A stretch of 64,000 nucleotides of DNA from positions 162,541,869-162,605,868 of the forward strand of contig NC_084463.1 of NCBI RefSeq assembly GCF_027409185.1, written 5' to 3'. Position 1 is the stretch's first letter; each line of letters starts with the position of its first letter. Of this stretch, positions 29,854-48,177 are shown piece by piece. The position numbers were made by a program, and so were the translations under genes. The DNA comes from Cynocephalus volans. Its lineage: Eukaryota > Chordata > Mammalia > Dermoptera > Cynocephalidae. The notes beneath the pieces are model-generated. The model did not search any database, was not told where the DNA came from, and worked only from the letters and a program-made list of their open reading frames with translations.

Positions 29854-30255
29854 GGCTCCAGGAGGGAGAATCTGTTGCCCCTAGGACCCCAGACACCAGC
29901 GGGACCCAGGCTGCACACTCTCCCCCAAGATGGAAGAGACCCAACAGCCCTCAGACGTCTCCTACCCCTGATAACACCTGGCCTGAGAATCTGCTTGTTA
30001 TGTCCCCCACCCACCCCCACCCTTACCCCCGCCTACTTGAGTCACCTGGAGAAAATCTGCTCTCAACTGCCCACAATTCCCCAATGTGAGCAAAGATTTG
30101 GATCTCTCCAGACTCTTGGGAGGAAGGGAGTTTACCAGCACTGGCAGCATTCAAAAATTGGTCAATGTTGGAGGAGATCCCTAGTGACGTGGTGAATTGA
30201 GAGGATGGCAGGACCCCTTCCACTGCTTATGTGTGTAAAATGTTGGGCGGGGAAG

Positions 30256-30353
30256 GGCTGGCCGGTTGCTCACTTGGTAGGAGGGTGGTGCTGATAACAA
30301 CAATGCCCAGGTTTTGATCCCTGTACCAGCCAGCTGCCAAAAAAAAAAAAAAA
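30256..30353 (+). repeat. Monomeric tRNA-Ile-derived SINE with poly(A) tail
   Basis: GGCTGGCCGGTTGCTCACTT, GTGGTGCTGATAACAACAAT and a B-box-like GTTTTGATCC are followed by a 15-base A run. No second unit. Confidence 0.75.
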
Positions 30354-30879
30354 GGGAACTTAAAGAAAGAAAGGGATGACCCCAACTACCAAAGACAAAG
30401 AATCGAAGCTGGGGCTGCAGGAGGGAGCTGACCCTGTGAGGGTTTCAGACCTGGATAGAGGCTTGGGAGCCTGGGCTGTAACACCCACGAGAGACAGAAA
30501 ACCTGTATGAGTCTGTGGAGCAAGAAATGAACCTCTTGGGTATGTTCCAGGGTCTCAAAGAGCTACCATGGTCCTGAAAAAGGGACTAAAATATATCTCC
30601 ACCGACTGGCCTGAGAAAGTGGCCTAAGATACAGAGGCTCAGTCAGGGCCTTGAGTGGAAACATGTTACTCTTGAGAACCTGGAACTCCAGGGCCTGCAG
30701 CTTAAGCAGGAGTGTGGTCTATCTCCAGAGTGTGAAAAGCTGAAAAAACTTAAAAAAATACTGCTGAGAAGGGGCTCTCTTTTCAATCCAGGGCACATGG
30801 AACTTCTAAAACCAAAACCAAAACCAAAAAACCCTGTTGCTCCAAAAGATGAACTCATGACAAAAATTACAGATTACAT

Positions 30880-31600
30880 AAGGAAACAAACCACCACAAG
30901 GATTGACTAGGCAGGTTCAAAAATGGAGAATTAGTATCTCAAAGTGTGAATACTAGAACAATCTAAGAGACCATAATATAAATGGAGAAAAAAAGCAAAG
31001 GAGAGGTGCATATGCAGTAACAGGCTAGTACGTGAACAGAACAGGAAGATTTAAAAAATAACCCACCAGAACTTCTAGAAATGAAAAAATATTGGTGGTG
31101 GAATGAAAAAAATCAGTGAGTGAGCTAAACAACAGATGAGACATAACTTAAAATTAAATTAATGAACTGAAAGCTGTATCTGAGAAATCACCCATAATGT
31201 AGCACTGAGAGATAAAAAGATGAAAAATATTAAAGGGTAGTGGTAAGTCATTAGAAGTCTCAGACAGAGAAGGTATCGAGCACAGACCTGAGGCAATATT
31301 CAGAGGTGGTGGTCAAATGTTTTCCATAGAAACTTCCACAGACCTTAAGCCTCCAGATTGAAGGAGCAAATTGAAGCCAAAGCAGGATAAATAAAAATAA
31401 GTGTGTATTTAGATACATCCCAGCGTAACTGCAGAATACAAAAAGAAAATCTTACAAACAACTTGAGAGAAAAGTCAGCTTAACAAAGATTTTTCATTGG
31501 CAATAATAGATGCCAGAAAACAACAGAGTAAATTGTTCAGTTTATTCTGATATAGACCCACAGTACAGAGAACCACCACTTCCAGAATAACTTTCTGTTT
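30880..31600 (+). repeat. LINE-1/HAL1-type relic
   Basis: A-rich text with the L1M/HAL1 order: GAACTGAAAGCTGTATCTGA, AAATCACCCATAATGTAGCA, AGCAGGATAAATAAAAATAA, CTGCAGAATACAAAAAGAAA, then GCAATAATAGATGCCAGAAA. It has many stops and no open frame of note. Family level is uncertain (old L1M or HAL1). Confidence 0.6.
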
Positions 31601-31830
31601 AGTTAAAAAGTGTAGTAGTGACTCTCTGTGCTGCCTGTTTGCTCACTTTCAATGAATGGCATTTGTAATTGTCTTTTTTCTGGCTGGCATATGTAATTTT
31701 TCTTTTTTCCTGTTTTGATTATATTTATTGAAACGTAATTTTATGTCTGATTAATCTGATAATATAAACTGTGGGCTTGTATTCTATATGTCTGTTTTTT
31801 ATTTCATTTTTCTAGTTTTTGTTTTTATTT

Positions 31831-31918
31831 TTGGCAGCTGGCCAGTTTGGGGATCCTAACCCTTGACCTTGGTGTTACCAACTCTGTATTCTAACCAAGT
31901 GAGCTAACCGGCCAGCTT
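31831..31918 (-). repeat. Monomeric tRNA-Ile-derived SINE, minus strand
   Basis: TTGGCAGCTGGCCAGTTTGG, then CCTTGACCTTGGTGTTACCA and GTGAGCTAACCGGCCAGC, preceded by a T-rich run. It is inserted near the end of the LINE-rich stretch. Confidence 0.75.
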
Positions 31919-33152
31919 TTATTTTATCTTACAAAAGTATTGGGTCACGATGGATTAGAAATGAAAACTGGTCCTTTACTGCAGCTAGTTTGGGAACCAT
32001 TGGTTTAGGAGTTTCTGCATCCAACGGGTGCCCCCAAAAGTGCCTTGATGTGGGGCTGAGGGTGGGGGGTCCAGGTGGGCCCGGAGAGCAGGGGACACTT
32101 AACAGTCACAGAGCTCTAAAGGCACCCACCCTGCTGGCTGCGGCAGTCACAGTGGAAAGTCCCTTCTTAACGGCACTCATGTTCTTGTGGGGGAGACAGA
32201 CCGTAAACATGTTAAGTATATGAACAGCCCACACTCATTTGGCTAGTCCCTGGGTTGGCTGGCAGGGGAACCACACCAGCTCAGTTCCCCTGTCTCTCAG
32301 TGTCCCGGAAAGGGGTGTGGGCCGGGGAGCCAGAGCCCTGGGTTATGTTCCTAACTTTGCCTACAACCCACTGGCTGTCCTTGGGCCAGTCAATCCTCAT
32401 CTGTAAGATGGGGCTGAGGTAATGAGGATTACAAGACCTAACCTGGCTTAAGTGCTTAGCACAGGCCTGGCGCCTTACAAGTCTGGTGAATGGTAGCTAT
32501 TATGATCTCAGATTTCAGGGTTCTCAAAGATTCTGTTTTTTAGTTCCTAAGATTCTGAGATACCCAGATTTTCCAAAATTCTGAGATGGTTTATTTGTAA
32601 TGTTCTGTGATTCTGAGTGTCTCTGATCACTAAGGCTCTCTGTCATGCCAGCCCGACTTCTTAGGCCCTCTGCTCCCTGGTTCTCCCAACCCCTGGGCCT
32701 GGGAAGTAGGGCAGTGGGTGGGAGGGCTGGGCCGCTGCTTCGTCGTGGCCACATTCAGGGCTGGCTGTGGCAGCCTAGGGCCCCAGAGCCAGGCTGGAAG
32801 CAGGATAGCAGCTTCCAGGCCCCAGACCTGCATCATCTCTGAGTGCCCTTGGCCAGGGCCACCAAACAATGGGGGCAGGCCACATCTGCTAAGGGCTGCA
32901 GGTGGAGGAAACAGCCTCCTCCAGGCTCACAGGGCAAAACCGCCAAGGCCCAGCTCTGCTCCTAACATGCCTCTTGACATTGGGTGACTTTCAGAGCATT
33001 GGGGCTGTCATGTGTACCATGGGGACGGTCCTAGAGGCCCTTCAGCTCCAGGGTCAGTCCTTGTCACAGCCTTTGAGGGAGGGAGCTATGGTCAGGATGG
33101 TGGGCTGGACCAGGGGTGGCAGGACAGGAGAGAGCGATTATCTCTGTACTCT

Positions 33153-33158
33153 TTTATT
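33153..33158 (-). terminator. TMEM134: TMEM134 poly(A) signal AATAAA
   Basis: TTTATT on the plus strand lies 181 bases past the TMEM134 stop on the minus strand. Confidence 0.7.
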
Positions 33159-33338
33159 AGTACAAAACACCACCCACCCAGCAGCCCCAGAGCCCGAGAA
33201 TAAGTTAAGGCACAGAGGCAGAAAGGGGCGACTTTCCCAGGCCCAGGCCTGGGTGCCCCAAACTTCCTGAGCAAACTCCCGGCGGAGCTGGGGGTTTCGA
33301 GGGTCCTGCGATGAGGGCCCGGCCGTCGCGGCGGCAGC

Positions 33339-36300
33339 TCACTTCTCGAAGTAGGGCAGGTAGAAGAAGTGGAAGCCCCGGCGGCCCTTGACGGCGCAGT
33401 AGATGAAGATCACGTGGTAGACTGCGGGGCGGGGCCTGTTAGCGCCGAGGCCCCGCCCCCGCCCCGCCCCGCCCGCCCCGGCGCCCGCTCGCACCTCCCG
33501 GGACCAGCAACAGGAAGCCCGGCACGAAGAAGACGGCGCTGGAGACACCTGCGGGACGGAGGGAGGGAGGCTCAGGGGCGAGGGGGTCACGGCCCGGGCG
33601 AGCCTCACTCAGCTGTAAAAGGGGCCGTTTCCTGCTGGGAGGAGGATGGGCTGGCCAAGGACCCACCGGAACGAGAGGGGTGCCGCGGCCAGGCTAGGAG
33701 GGGCGCTCACCTGGAGAGGGGGCCACTTCCAGTCCCACGCCGACCAGGATCAGTACTGCACACAGATGGAGCCGCGGGGGTTGGGGGGGACTTCCACCCC
33801 CAACCCCCAACACGGCTCAGGCCGGAGGAATGGTGTTCCCACCTGAGCTGAAGGTCCCCTGGGCAGAGACCCTCCCCAGGAAGCTCTCCAAGCTCTGTGT
33901 TTTCAGAGCAGGGCACGTGGCAGGCCCTGGGAAATGTCTGTGAAAGGAGATTTTTGTCTGCTCCTTGGTGTGGCCCCTCAGTCATTCAACAAACATTTAT
34001 GGAACACCTACTGCGTGCCTTGTAGTGGGAATCCGAGATAAAAGGCAGATAAGTTCCCTGCCCTCATGGCCCTTCCTTAGTGGAGAGACCCACAAGAACC
34101 TGACATCAGGATATGGGAGGGAAGAACAGGGCAGTGTGGGAGCCCAGGGAAGCTGCTGAATCGGCCCCGGGGACCAGGGAGGGGCTTCTTGGAGACAGTG
34201 ACATCTCGCTGGGCAGGGGTAGCTGTAGCGGTAGCAATAGCAGTTAATATTTATTGACCACTTACCAGGTGCTGCCAGGCACTGGGCAAAGCGTGTTACA
34301 TGCATTGCCTTATTTGTCACCTTAACCAAATGAGACAGGTATTATCATAGTCCCCACTTCACCGAAGATGAAACTGAGGCACAGAAAGGGAAAGGAACTT
34401 GCCCACGGCTGCAGTTGGAAAGTGGAGGCTATCTGACTAGTGGCTTTCCTTTGGGCATCGTGCAGGCAGAAAGAGAATTCCACACAGAGGGAACCCGGAG
34501 TCTGGAGGGAACTTGAGGCTTTCTAAGAGCTTCCAGCATTTGACAAGACCAGAGAGGCAAGTGCCCAGGCCGGAGGAGTTTGGTAGGGCCTGTAACCCCG
34601 GGAAGGGATGTGGACGTTGGCAGAGGACAGTGGGTGCTGGGGAAGGTGGAGAGGTCGTGGCTGAATCCACCTTTCAGATCCAGAGTCCTGGGTCCCCAGT
34701 TAGAGGGGGGAGGTGGGAAGCTGGACTTTAGGTTCTGTGGCAAGGGGGAAGTACAGCCTGGGGGCTGGAGGGGATACCATGGACTGTGTGTTTGTGCACG
34801 ACACAGAATACTTCGAAAAGGGTATGATGGGGGCCAAAACTCATTCTCTGCACCCTGGCTTAGGGCTGCCAGCTCTGCAGTCTCAGAGGAGGCATCTTTT
34901 TTGAATTCCTACAAAGGCCCTTTATGGGCCTCTGGTGGCCCCCAGACCTGACAGATGTGGGTTTAAATCCCAGCTCATCTATTTCCCAGCTGCAACCTGA
35001 GCAAGTCCCTTCATCTGCCTGAGCATGCGTCCTTGTTTCTGAAACTGGGATGGGAACAATGCTTGCCTTGCTGGGTTACTGAGAGAGAGGATGAAATGAG
35101 ACAAAGCTGGTGGCCAGCACCGCCAGCCCTAGCACGCAGTGGTGCTGGGAAGTGGTAGCTCCAACCTCTGCACACAAACACCCAGAGCTGAGGCTGGGCT
35201 TTCTGGCAGAAGGCCTGCCTGGCTGAGGGGCTCTGGCCTTCCTGAAGAAGGGAGGGAGGGGGAGCCAGAGCAGCAACCACAGTTGGTCGCTTACTATGGG
35301 CCCCTGTGGACCCCAACCCTGGATCCTTTCTGGGGACTCCTCAGCCCCATAGGAGGAGGAGCCTGGGAGTCAGAAAACATCTGGCTGTGAGATCTGCCTG
35401 CTCTGGGCCTCAGTTTCCCCATCTGAGCCATGGGGGTGGGATAGAGGTCCTCATCAGCTCTTCAACTTCAGAGAAGGGGAAGTGACAGGTGCCTTGTGGA
35501 TCAGGCTAGCAGGGCACTCAGCACCCCTGGCCACAGGGACAGGCATAGCCCTGAGCTCTGCTCCTGCACACAGATTCTGGGTCCTACCTCTTACTTGCTT
35601 CGTGACCTCTGTAAGGTCGGGAAAATAAATCTGCCTGCACCTGGCCTGAAGTAGACACAGAATAAGTGGTAGCGGTTACTCTTCTGTCCCCTGGTGGATT
35701 AAACAGTCTAAGTTAAAAAAAGAGGGAAAATCTTTGGAGACTTGAGCCAGGTTCCATTTTCAGCTATGTGTGATTTCCTGACTGTGTGACCAGGAACCTG
35801 GGCCTCCCCTCTCAAGGCTTCAATTCTGTCACCTGTAAAATGGGGGAGGGGTGATGGCAGCCAGCTGCCTCCTCAGGATGCTGGGAGGCTAAGTGTGCCA
35901 AGGGGGATGCAGAGCTGCACAGAAGAAGGGCAGACCCACTCATGGGCGAAGGCGGGGGGCCCTTGGGAGCACTCACCCAGCCCCAGCAGCAGAAGCAGGA
36001 AGGAGGCCAGCACTACCCGGCAGTTCTTCTGGATCAAAGGGTGTTGGGTCCAGCTGGGTGGCAGGAGAGCAGGGTGAGCATGAAAGAGGTGAAGGGAGGG
36101 GGTGAAGGAAGGCTGCGGGGGGTTAGAGCCAGGGCTGATTGTGCTGGGGCAGGGGCCACAGGCAACGTGGAGGCTGGGGGCTCAAGCAGAGCAGGGGCTC
36201 ACCTGCAACAGGCATTGTAGGAGCGCTGGGTGTTGCTGCTGATGGTGCTAAAGGACCACTGGGAGCTGCGCATGGATGTTCGGCTAGAATCTCTGCAGGA

Positions 36301-37928
36301 CAGGTGGTCCAGTGAGGGGCAGTAGGGAGGCAAAAAGTCCCTTCCAGACAGGAGTCATGATGAAGTGCATGGAATGGTGCAGGGACGATGCCTGGCCCCT
36401 GCAGGATAGTGAGCCCTGAGAGGGGACTGGGGGTGAAGATGAATTCAAGGGCTGGGGGTTTCTGCAGGATGGGGAGTGGGGAAAGCCTGGGGATGAGAGT
36501 TGGGGTTCTTGAAGGACAGATGACCTGTGGGAAGGTGGGGGCAGACCAGGTTGGGGGTGGGGAGAGGCTGGGCACTAGGGTAGGGTGGCCTTGCAAAACA
36601 GGGGACCCCATGAGGTGAGCAGGGGTCAGGCTAGGACTCCTTACAGGACAGCACATGAGACAGCTGATGAAGCCAGGTGGGGGACTGGGCAGGGTCCGTT
36701 GGGACAGGAGCCAGAGGAATGGGGCTGGGGGTACAAGGGTGGGTCCCCACCTGGCCCTAACCTGGTGCTGACTCCCCCATCTGGTTCCGGAGAGGTCTGG
36801 GCTCCATCCTCATCGTTCTCCAGGTTCTGTTCCAGAACACAGAGCTCAGAGGGATTTCTGGGCTCAGGCCCTTCCTCATTTCCCGCTCTCGGGGACAGGA
36901 GAAAAGCAGGCCCACACACAGCTGTTGCCTGGCGCCTGGCAGCTGCTCACCTGGCCCTCCTCCCTTCCCGCAGAACGGGTTTGATGATTCACAGAAACCG
37001 AAACCCAAGTAGGAAGTGGGTGGATGCTGGGGACTTGGGAGGCAGGAGTGAGCACGGGTCCCAGGGCCAGGAGATGTCCCAAGTCTAGGAATCAGGGTGG
37101 AGCTCACAGGATATTTCAGGGGCCCAGCTTGGGGGCTGTGGATTTGGGGTACCAGGAAAGGACAGACGCGGGGTTCTCAGGTTTGGGGCATAGGAATGAG
37201 GTCCAGGTCTCCAAGAAAAGGAACCTACAGTTGGTGGCAGTTCTCTAGGAAAATGGGCATTTCCGGTTTAGTGGGAATCAAGGGGTGGGCAAGGACTAGT
37301 CATGTAAGTGGGGACTTCCAGGTCTAGGGGGGAGACTGGGGTGGGGACTTCCAGAACAGAGAAAGGGGCGCAGGTTCCCTTAAGATCGTCAGGCCTGGGG
37401 CTCCGGAGAGTGTTCCCGCGTATGGGCCAGGTCTGGTTCGGATACAGAAGAGCTCCCCAAACCCTGCGGGAGCGAGGGATCAGTGCTCAGGACGGGTGGG
37501 GACTCCAGGGGGGCTCTCCAGGCGGAGCTGAGGGATGAGCTCCCGGGTGCGGGCTCTGGGCTCTGCGGCGCCGGTTGGGGACCGACATCAGAGCTGGGAG
37601 GGTCTGGGCAGGGCTCTGGACCAGGGGTCACGCGCGGGGGGCAGTCTCCTGCTCCGGCTGGGGCCTCTAGGCAGATTCTCCCCGAACTTGGGGTTCTCCA
37701 GGGCCCGGACCGCGGTCCCGCCCGGACCGGGGTGAGGTGGACCGGACCGTTCACCTGGTAGCGCAGCCGGGACTGCTTGTCCTCGTCAGCCCCCTCGAAC
37801 CGGGCCCGGCGCTCGAAGTGCAGCGGCCCGAAGCGGGCGACCCCGCTGGACTCCGGCCCAGGGCCCGCGTCTTCCAGGGACAGCTCGAAGGCGTCATCGA
37901 TGCTGAACTGAGGCCGGGCGGCGCTCAT
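33339..37928 (-). CDS. TMEM134: Transmembrane protein 134
   Basis: Two-pass membrane protein of poorly known function. Seven coding exons on the minus strand join to 195 aa, the human length: 37928-37755, 36826-36762, 36292-36203, 36053-35977, 33755-33711, 33548-33495, 33421-33339. The N terminus MSAARPQFSIDDAFELSLED is acidic and cytosolic. Residues around 85-110 are Ser/Thr-rich (SSRTSMRSSQWSFSTISSNT). Two hydrophobic segments follow: VVLASFLLLLLGLVLILVGV and SSAVFFVPGFLLLVPGVYHV. The C terminus is FHFFYLPYFEK. Intron 4 is about 2.2 kb. The three last exons lie in a local CpG-rich patch (33300-33720). The ATG lies at the start of a CpG island promoter. Identity is firm; function is not inferable from the sequence. 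Confidence 0.96.
33756..35976 (-). other. TMEM134 intron 4 with several MIR and L2 fragments
   Basis: Contents: L2, minus, about 33970-34085 (CATTCAACAAACATTTATGG, CCCTGCCCTCATGGCCCTTC); a well kept MIR, minus, about 34225-34440 (TTAATATTTATTGACCACTT, GAAGATGAAACTGAGGCACA); MIR fragments, plus, at about 34945-35120, 35560-35690 and 35745-35895 (GTCACCTGTAAAATGGGGGA). Three MIR pieces in the same orientation within 1 kb is dense but not unusual. No exon seen. Confidence 0.6.
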
Positions 37929-38260
37929 GACCCCAGCCCGCTCCGGAGCCCAGCGCCGCCGCGACCCCGCCCCCGCGCTGTCGTCAGGGGAGCGCAACCC
38001 GCCCGCACCCCGGCCGAGGCCCCGCCCCCACGTAACGGCCACGCCCACAACAGGCCCGCGCTGCCGAGCGCCGAGCGCACTGCTGGGCGGGGCCTCTTCC
38101 CGCTCGGAGCGCGCCAGGCTCGTGGCGCCACCCAGCGGCCGCCTGGGCGAACGACAGCCGGGCCGCGCTCGGACGCAAGGCAGGGTGGGGTGTGTCCGCG
38201 GGCGTGCAGCGGCTTCCAAGCCCCACGCTCCCAGGCCCGAGATGGGCCTCCCTCGGCAGC
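37560..38260 (-). promoter_or_regulatory. TMEM134: TMEM134 CpG-island promoter
   Basis: CpG-dense sequence spans the first coding exon and about 330 bases upstream of the ATG at 37928, with GC boxes (CCCCGCCCCC on the plus strand near 37966 and 38022) and no TATA box. The start site is not resolvable. Confidence 0.65.
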
Positions 38261-38489
38261 CCGCTCCTCGAGTGCCAAGGCGACTCTGGGCATGGCCTGT
38301 TTCTACCCCTTCTTCACCACCGCTCGTCGTGGGAGGGTTATTCTCGACCATTTTGCAGATGTAGAAACTGAGGTTTACGTGGCTGCCCTTTCTTCCAATC
38401 CGGTCTCCACGCAGCACTGAGTTTTCAAACCTATCCTTTTCTCTGTATGTTATTCTTAAATAAAATGTTTTTTAGAAGTATGCTGTTAA

Positions 38490-38960
38490 ATCTCTCCTGT
38501 GCTTAAACCCTTGCGTTGGTGTTGCATTGTAGTCAGAATAAAATCTGTACCCACGAAGCTCTGAATGCTCTGGTGCCTGTCTGCCTTTCCAACATCATCG
38601 GGTCCCTCTCTGCCCCTTTCTCACCCCGCTCAGCCACCTTCGCCTTCTTCCGGTCTTCACAGACCAAGCTCGTTACCACCTGAGGACTTTGCACATGCTG
38701 TTCCTTATGCCTGGAACGCACTTAACCTTGCTCCTCTCACAGCTGGCTCCTGTCGTCATCTGCGTCCCTGGTCAAATGTCACTTCTCAAAGAGGCCATCC
38801 CTGAGTCTGCAATCTAAAGCCAGTTTTGCATCAAACAGTATTTACCTGAAATTATCCTATTTTACACTATTTTTATTCACCACCGTTATCTACAGTGCTC
38901 AGAACAGTGTGTGGCACTAAGTAGATGATCAATAAATATTTGTGGCAGGAATGAAGGAGT
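38490..38960 (+). repeat. L2 LINE 3' end, well preserved order
   Basis: Diagnostic order: TTTGCACATGCTGTTCCTTA, GCCTGGAACGCACTTAACCT, GTCAAATGTCACTTCTCAAA, GAGGCCATCCCTGAGTCTGC, ending GTAGATGATCAATAAATATT. Mammalian-age, non-coding. Confidence 0.75.
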
Positions 38961-39079
38961 GGTTTGCTACAGTCCCTAATGCTTGCAAGTGGTGGGATTT
39001 GCACCCAGGTCCACTCAGCTCCAGAGTACTGTCCTCCTCCACCCCCACCCCCTCCACACTTCATTTCATGACCTCATGT

Positions 39080-39840
39080 AGAGTTGAGTCGATTCTACTT
39101 CTCAGTTTGTGACACATCATCACGGTGAACAAGGCCCCTCTCGAGATATATTAATTCATTTTCCCTCCTTCACTTTCCATCTTCCCTCCTCTTCCCTCCC
39201 TTCCATCAGACCCCATGTCAGTGTGCTTAGCCGCTTTCCTTGAATCCTGCCTGGCCTTGTATCGCACATGGCATTGTCTCCTATGTGGATGTATTTGCAA
39301 TTTACAAACATGATGTCATGTACAAACTTATTTTGTAGTTTACATTTTGACATTTTTCCATTTGACACTAATGTTCCCACAGCATCTCGTTTGTTGCTTC
39401 CACTGGCTACATGCATGTTTTAACACGTTGAGCTTCCAGCAGTTTTATTATCCACCTCACTCCAGTGATGCACACTCAGGTTGACCTCAGTGCCCCCAAC
39501 ACATACATCACTGCCGTGAACATCCTCCTTATGGACTGTGGAGAATCTTTCCTGGAGTAGGACTTCCAGGCTATAGAGCACGTGTACCTGTGGTCTTGCA
39601 AAGTACCACAGATGCTCTCCTGAGTGGCTGTAAGACTTGACATGCCCACCTCGGGGCTTCTGATTTTCTCTCAGCACGTGGTATCATCCAGCTTTCTAAC
39701 AGCTTGCCAATCTGATGAATCTGAAGTGGTGCCTCATTTTCATCTGGGTTCTGTGATGACTGGAGAGTCTGAAAAGCTCTTCAGGCACTTTTCAGCCACT
39801 GGGGTTCCCTCTTCTGTGAATTGCTATGTTTATTAGTAAA
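39080..39840 (+). repeat. Ancient L1 (L1M-type) 3' relic
   Basis: Order matching old L1 3' regions: TTCCAGCAGTTTTATTATCC, a block around GCCGTGAACATCCTCCTTAT, AGCTTGCCAATCTGATGAAT, AAGTGGTGCCTCATTTTCAT, then CTTCTGTGAATTGC. It is heavily diverged. Confidence 0.6.
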
Positions 39841-40107
39841 ATAGCTGTATACTTTTCTTACCTTGTGGTGTACTTATCTGGTTCAAAAATCAAGATTAAA
39901 CTAGCCTCATGTTGGTCAGCTTTCCTTTTTTTTCTATTTTCTGGAACAATCTTTATAAGATACAGACTATTGTTGCTTCAAAATTTGGTAGAACTTGCCT
40001 GCAAACTTGCCTGTGTTGCTAAAAAACAAAAACAAACAAGCACCTTTCTCCTTAACTCAGAGGTCCTGTGCCTCTCAGAGGACTTCTTGTTGGAAAATTA
40101 ACCAGAA

Positions 40108-40278
40108 GGGCCCGGCCCGTGGCTCACTTGGGAGAGTGTGGTGCTGATAACACCAAGGCCACGGGTTCGGATCCCATATAGGGATGGCCGGTTGGCTCAC
40201 TTGGGAGACCGTGGGGCTGACAACACCAAGTCAAGGGTTAAGGTCCCCTTACCGGTCATCTTCTAAAAAAAAAGAAAA
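40108..40278 (+). repeat. Dimeric tRNA-Ile-derived SINE, perfect 15-bp TSD
   Basis: Full dimer: GGCCCGGCCCGTGGCTCACT, CCACGGGTTCGGATCCCATA, GATGGCCGGTTGGCTCACTT, ACCGGTCATCTTC plus an A tail. GAAAATTAACCAGAA is identical at 40093-40107 and 40279-40293. Perfect flanks and near-consensus units point to a recent insertion. Confidence 0.88.
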
Positions 40279-40851
40279 GAAAATTAACCAGAATAAATAT
40301 GTGAAGCACTTGGCACCTGGGTCACGTGAGAAGGACAACAATCCTTCACAGTTACTAGGATGGGATCAGGACAATGCAGAGGTCCCATGAAACTTCCCTT
40401 ACTGGAACCTTGAAAGTGGGAGAAGACTCTTAAAGCTGTAGTTTGCAGCTAGTTTCCAGAGGCGAAGAGAAAGGTTTTGGTCCCCAGAGTACCTCATTTG
40501 TAACAATCACCTACTTCCTAATATTAATTAGGAACCTACTGTGTGCCACACACCGTGTATTCGGTGGTGATGACAGGCTCATGCCCGACTCCACACGGGG
40601 TTCTCGGTCTCCTGGGGAGCTTATGGTTCCCACAGCGACACTGACACCCTCCCTCTCCTCCTCCTCCTCGGGACTCCTTTTTTTTAAGAGAAAAACCCAG
40701 GATACAAAAGTCCCTACAATTATACTAGATACGAAAAAGAAAGAAGCCAGAAGGGAATACAAAAAAAGAACAGTTTTGGGGTGTGGCACTGCGTGTGGGC
40801 TTTTTTTTACTCTCATTTTCCTAACTGTAATGCTGTTACATCTACAGCTTT

Positions 40852-40904
40852 TTTTAGTTTTTGGCGGCTGGCCAGTACGGGGATCCGACCCTTGACCTTG
40901 GTGT
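40852..40904 (-). repeat. 5'-truncated tRNA-Ile-derived SINE
   Basis: Only the 3' half is present (TTTTTGGCGGCTGGCCAGTA to CCTTGACCTTGGTGT). It is flanked by near-identical TTACATCTACAGCTTT and TCACATCTACAACTTT, so it was probably truncated at insertion. Confidence 0.65.
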
Positions 40905-40920
40905 CACATCTACAACTTTA

Positions 40921-47277
<6,357 letters not shown>

Positions 47278-47960
47278 TATGGCCATGTGGCCCTGCCCTA
47301 CCCCGCCAAGGCCACTGCTGCCGCTGCCCGCTTGGCTGCTCCTGCTGGCCTGTGCTTCTCTGTATATAAAGGCCTTATTTATCTCTTGGGTTTGCCGAGC
47401 TGGTCTCTTTGGAGTGCCAGGTCATCACCTGCATTTCCTGGCACTTGGGTGACCCTTGGGAGGAAAACGGTCAGGGTTCTCATCCTTGCCCCCCTTCACC
47501 AGCTCTGAGACCTGTGGGCCTTGGCATCCCTGATGGAGAAATGAGGATGACGAGCTGTCACAAAGGAAGTGTCTCTCGCCAGTAGGGCTGGGGTGCCCCA
47601 TGAACCTCTCATCTTAAGCGGGACATAAAACGGGTACAAGCCAGGTAGCTTTGTGCCTAAGTGAGGGGGTCCCCCAGTGCAGCCCTTCCCCTCTAGCCGC
47701 TGGCCCCATGGTCCCTCAGTGAGAAGCTGTCTGGGCTGAGGGTGGCTCCTGCCAACTCAAAGCCTGGCTGAGGCGGGAGGGGTCGGGATGGGGTGGGCAG
47801 ACAATCTGGGAAGAGGCCTTGGGAAGAGCAAAGGACAGAGCCCCCACCCTGGCCCTGCCCCGACCTGCTGCATGACTCTAGGCAGGTCCTGGCCCATCCC
47901 TGCACTTGTGTCCCTGGCTGCCCTGTGACACCAGGCAGTAAGCAGTCGGGTGGGATGCCG
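47278..47960. other. AIP 3' UTR and AIP-PITPNM1 convergent gap
   Basis: After the AIP TGA (47275-47277) the best poly(A) candidate is the variant TATAAA at 47365-47370, only about 90 bases downstream. No AATAAA is present nearby. The remaining 550 bases up to the PITPNM1 poly(A) site are single-copy and show nothing coding. Confidence 0.5.
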
Positions 47961-47966
47961 GTGGTG

Positions 47967-47972
47967 TTTATT
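47967..47972 (-). terminator. PITPNM1: PITPNM1 poly(A) signal AATAAA
   Basis: TTTATT on the plus strand lies 206 bases past the PITPNM1 stop on the minus strand. Confidence 0.7.
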
Positions 47973-48177
47973 TTCATGGGTTTACACATACTGGAAAAGC
48001 CTCTGGGCCCTTGCCCGTGCCATCCTCCCTTTGCCGGGCTGGTCCCCCACATGAAAGAAGTAACGCTTCAAAAGGCAGAGCGTGGGGACGGAGCCAAAGA
48101 CCCCAGCCTCCCACACGCTGCTGCCTGGGCCCCCAGGTGTGTCAATAAATAACCCAGGTCCAGCCACAGTGTGGGCC

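Larger units (their letters stand above)
29854..33150. other. Intergenic gap CABP4-TMEM134, repeat-rich and AT-richer
   Basis: No gene is supported. After the CABP4 3' UTR (no clear AATAAA found) come a SINE (30256-30353), a LINE relic (about 30880-31600), another SINE (31831-31918), a MIR, plus, about 32330-32505 (CATCTGTAAGATGGGGCTGA), then single-copy sequence. Base composition drops from very GC-rich to AT-rich at 30360-31900, matching the LINE. Confidence 0.6.
38261..40920. other. Intergenic gap TMEM134-AIP, repeat-rich
   Basis: No gene is supported. It holds an L2 (38490-38960), an old L1 3' relic (39080-39840), a young dimeric SINE (40108-40278) and a 5'-truncated SINE (40852-40904), each listed separately. 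The short segments between them show nothing. Confidence 0.6.

Noticed and set aside
37389-38417. 342-codon minus-strand open frame
   Set aside because: Only residues from 37928 to 37755 are TMEM134 exon 1. The upstream and downstream parts are CpG promoter and intron read through; the human-length protein needs splicing at 37755.
47362-47372. TATA box (TATATAAAGG) after AIP
   Set aside because: It lies in the AIP 3' UTR with no gene starting downstream on the plus strand; a variant poly(A) signal is the more likely role.
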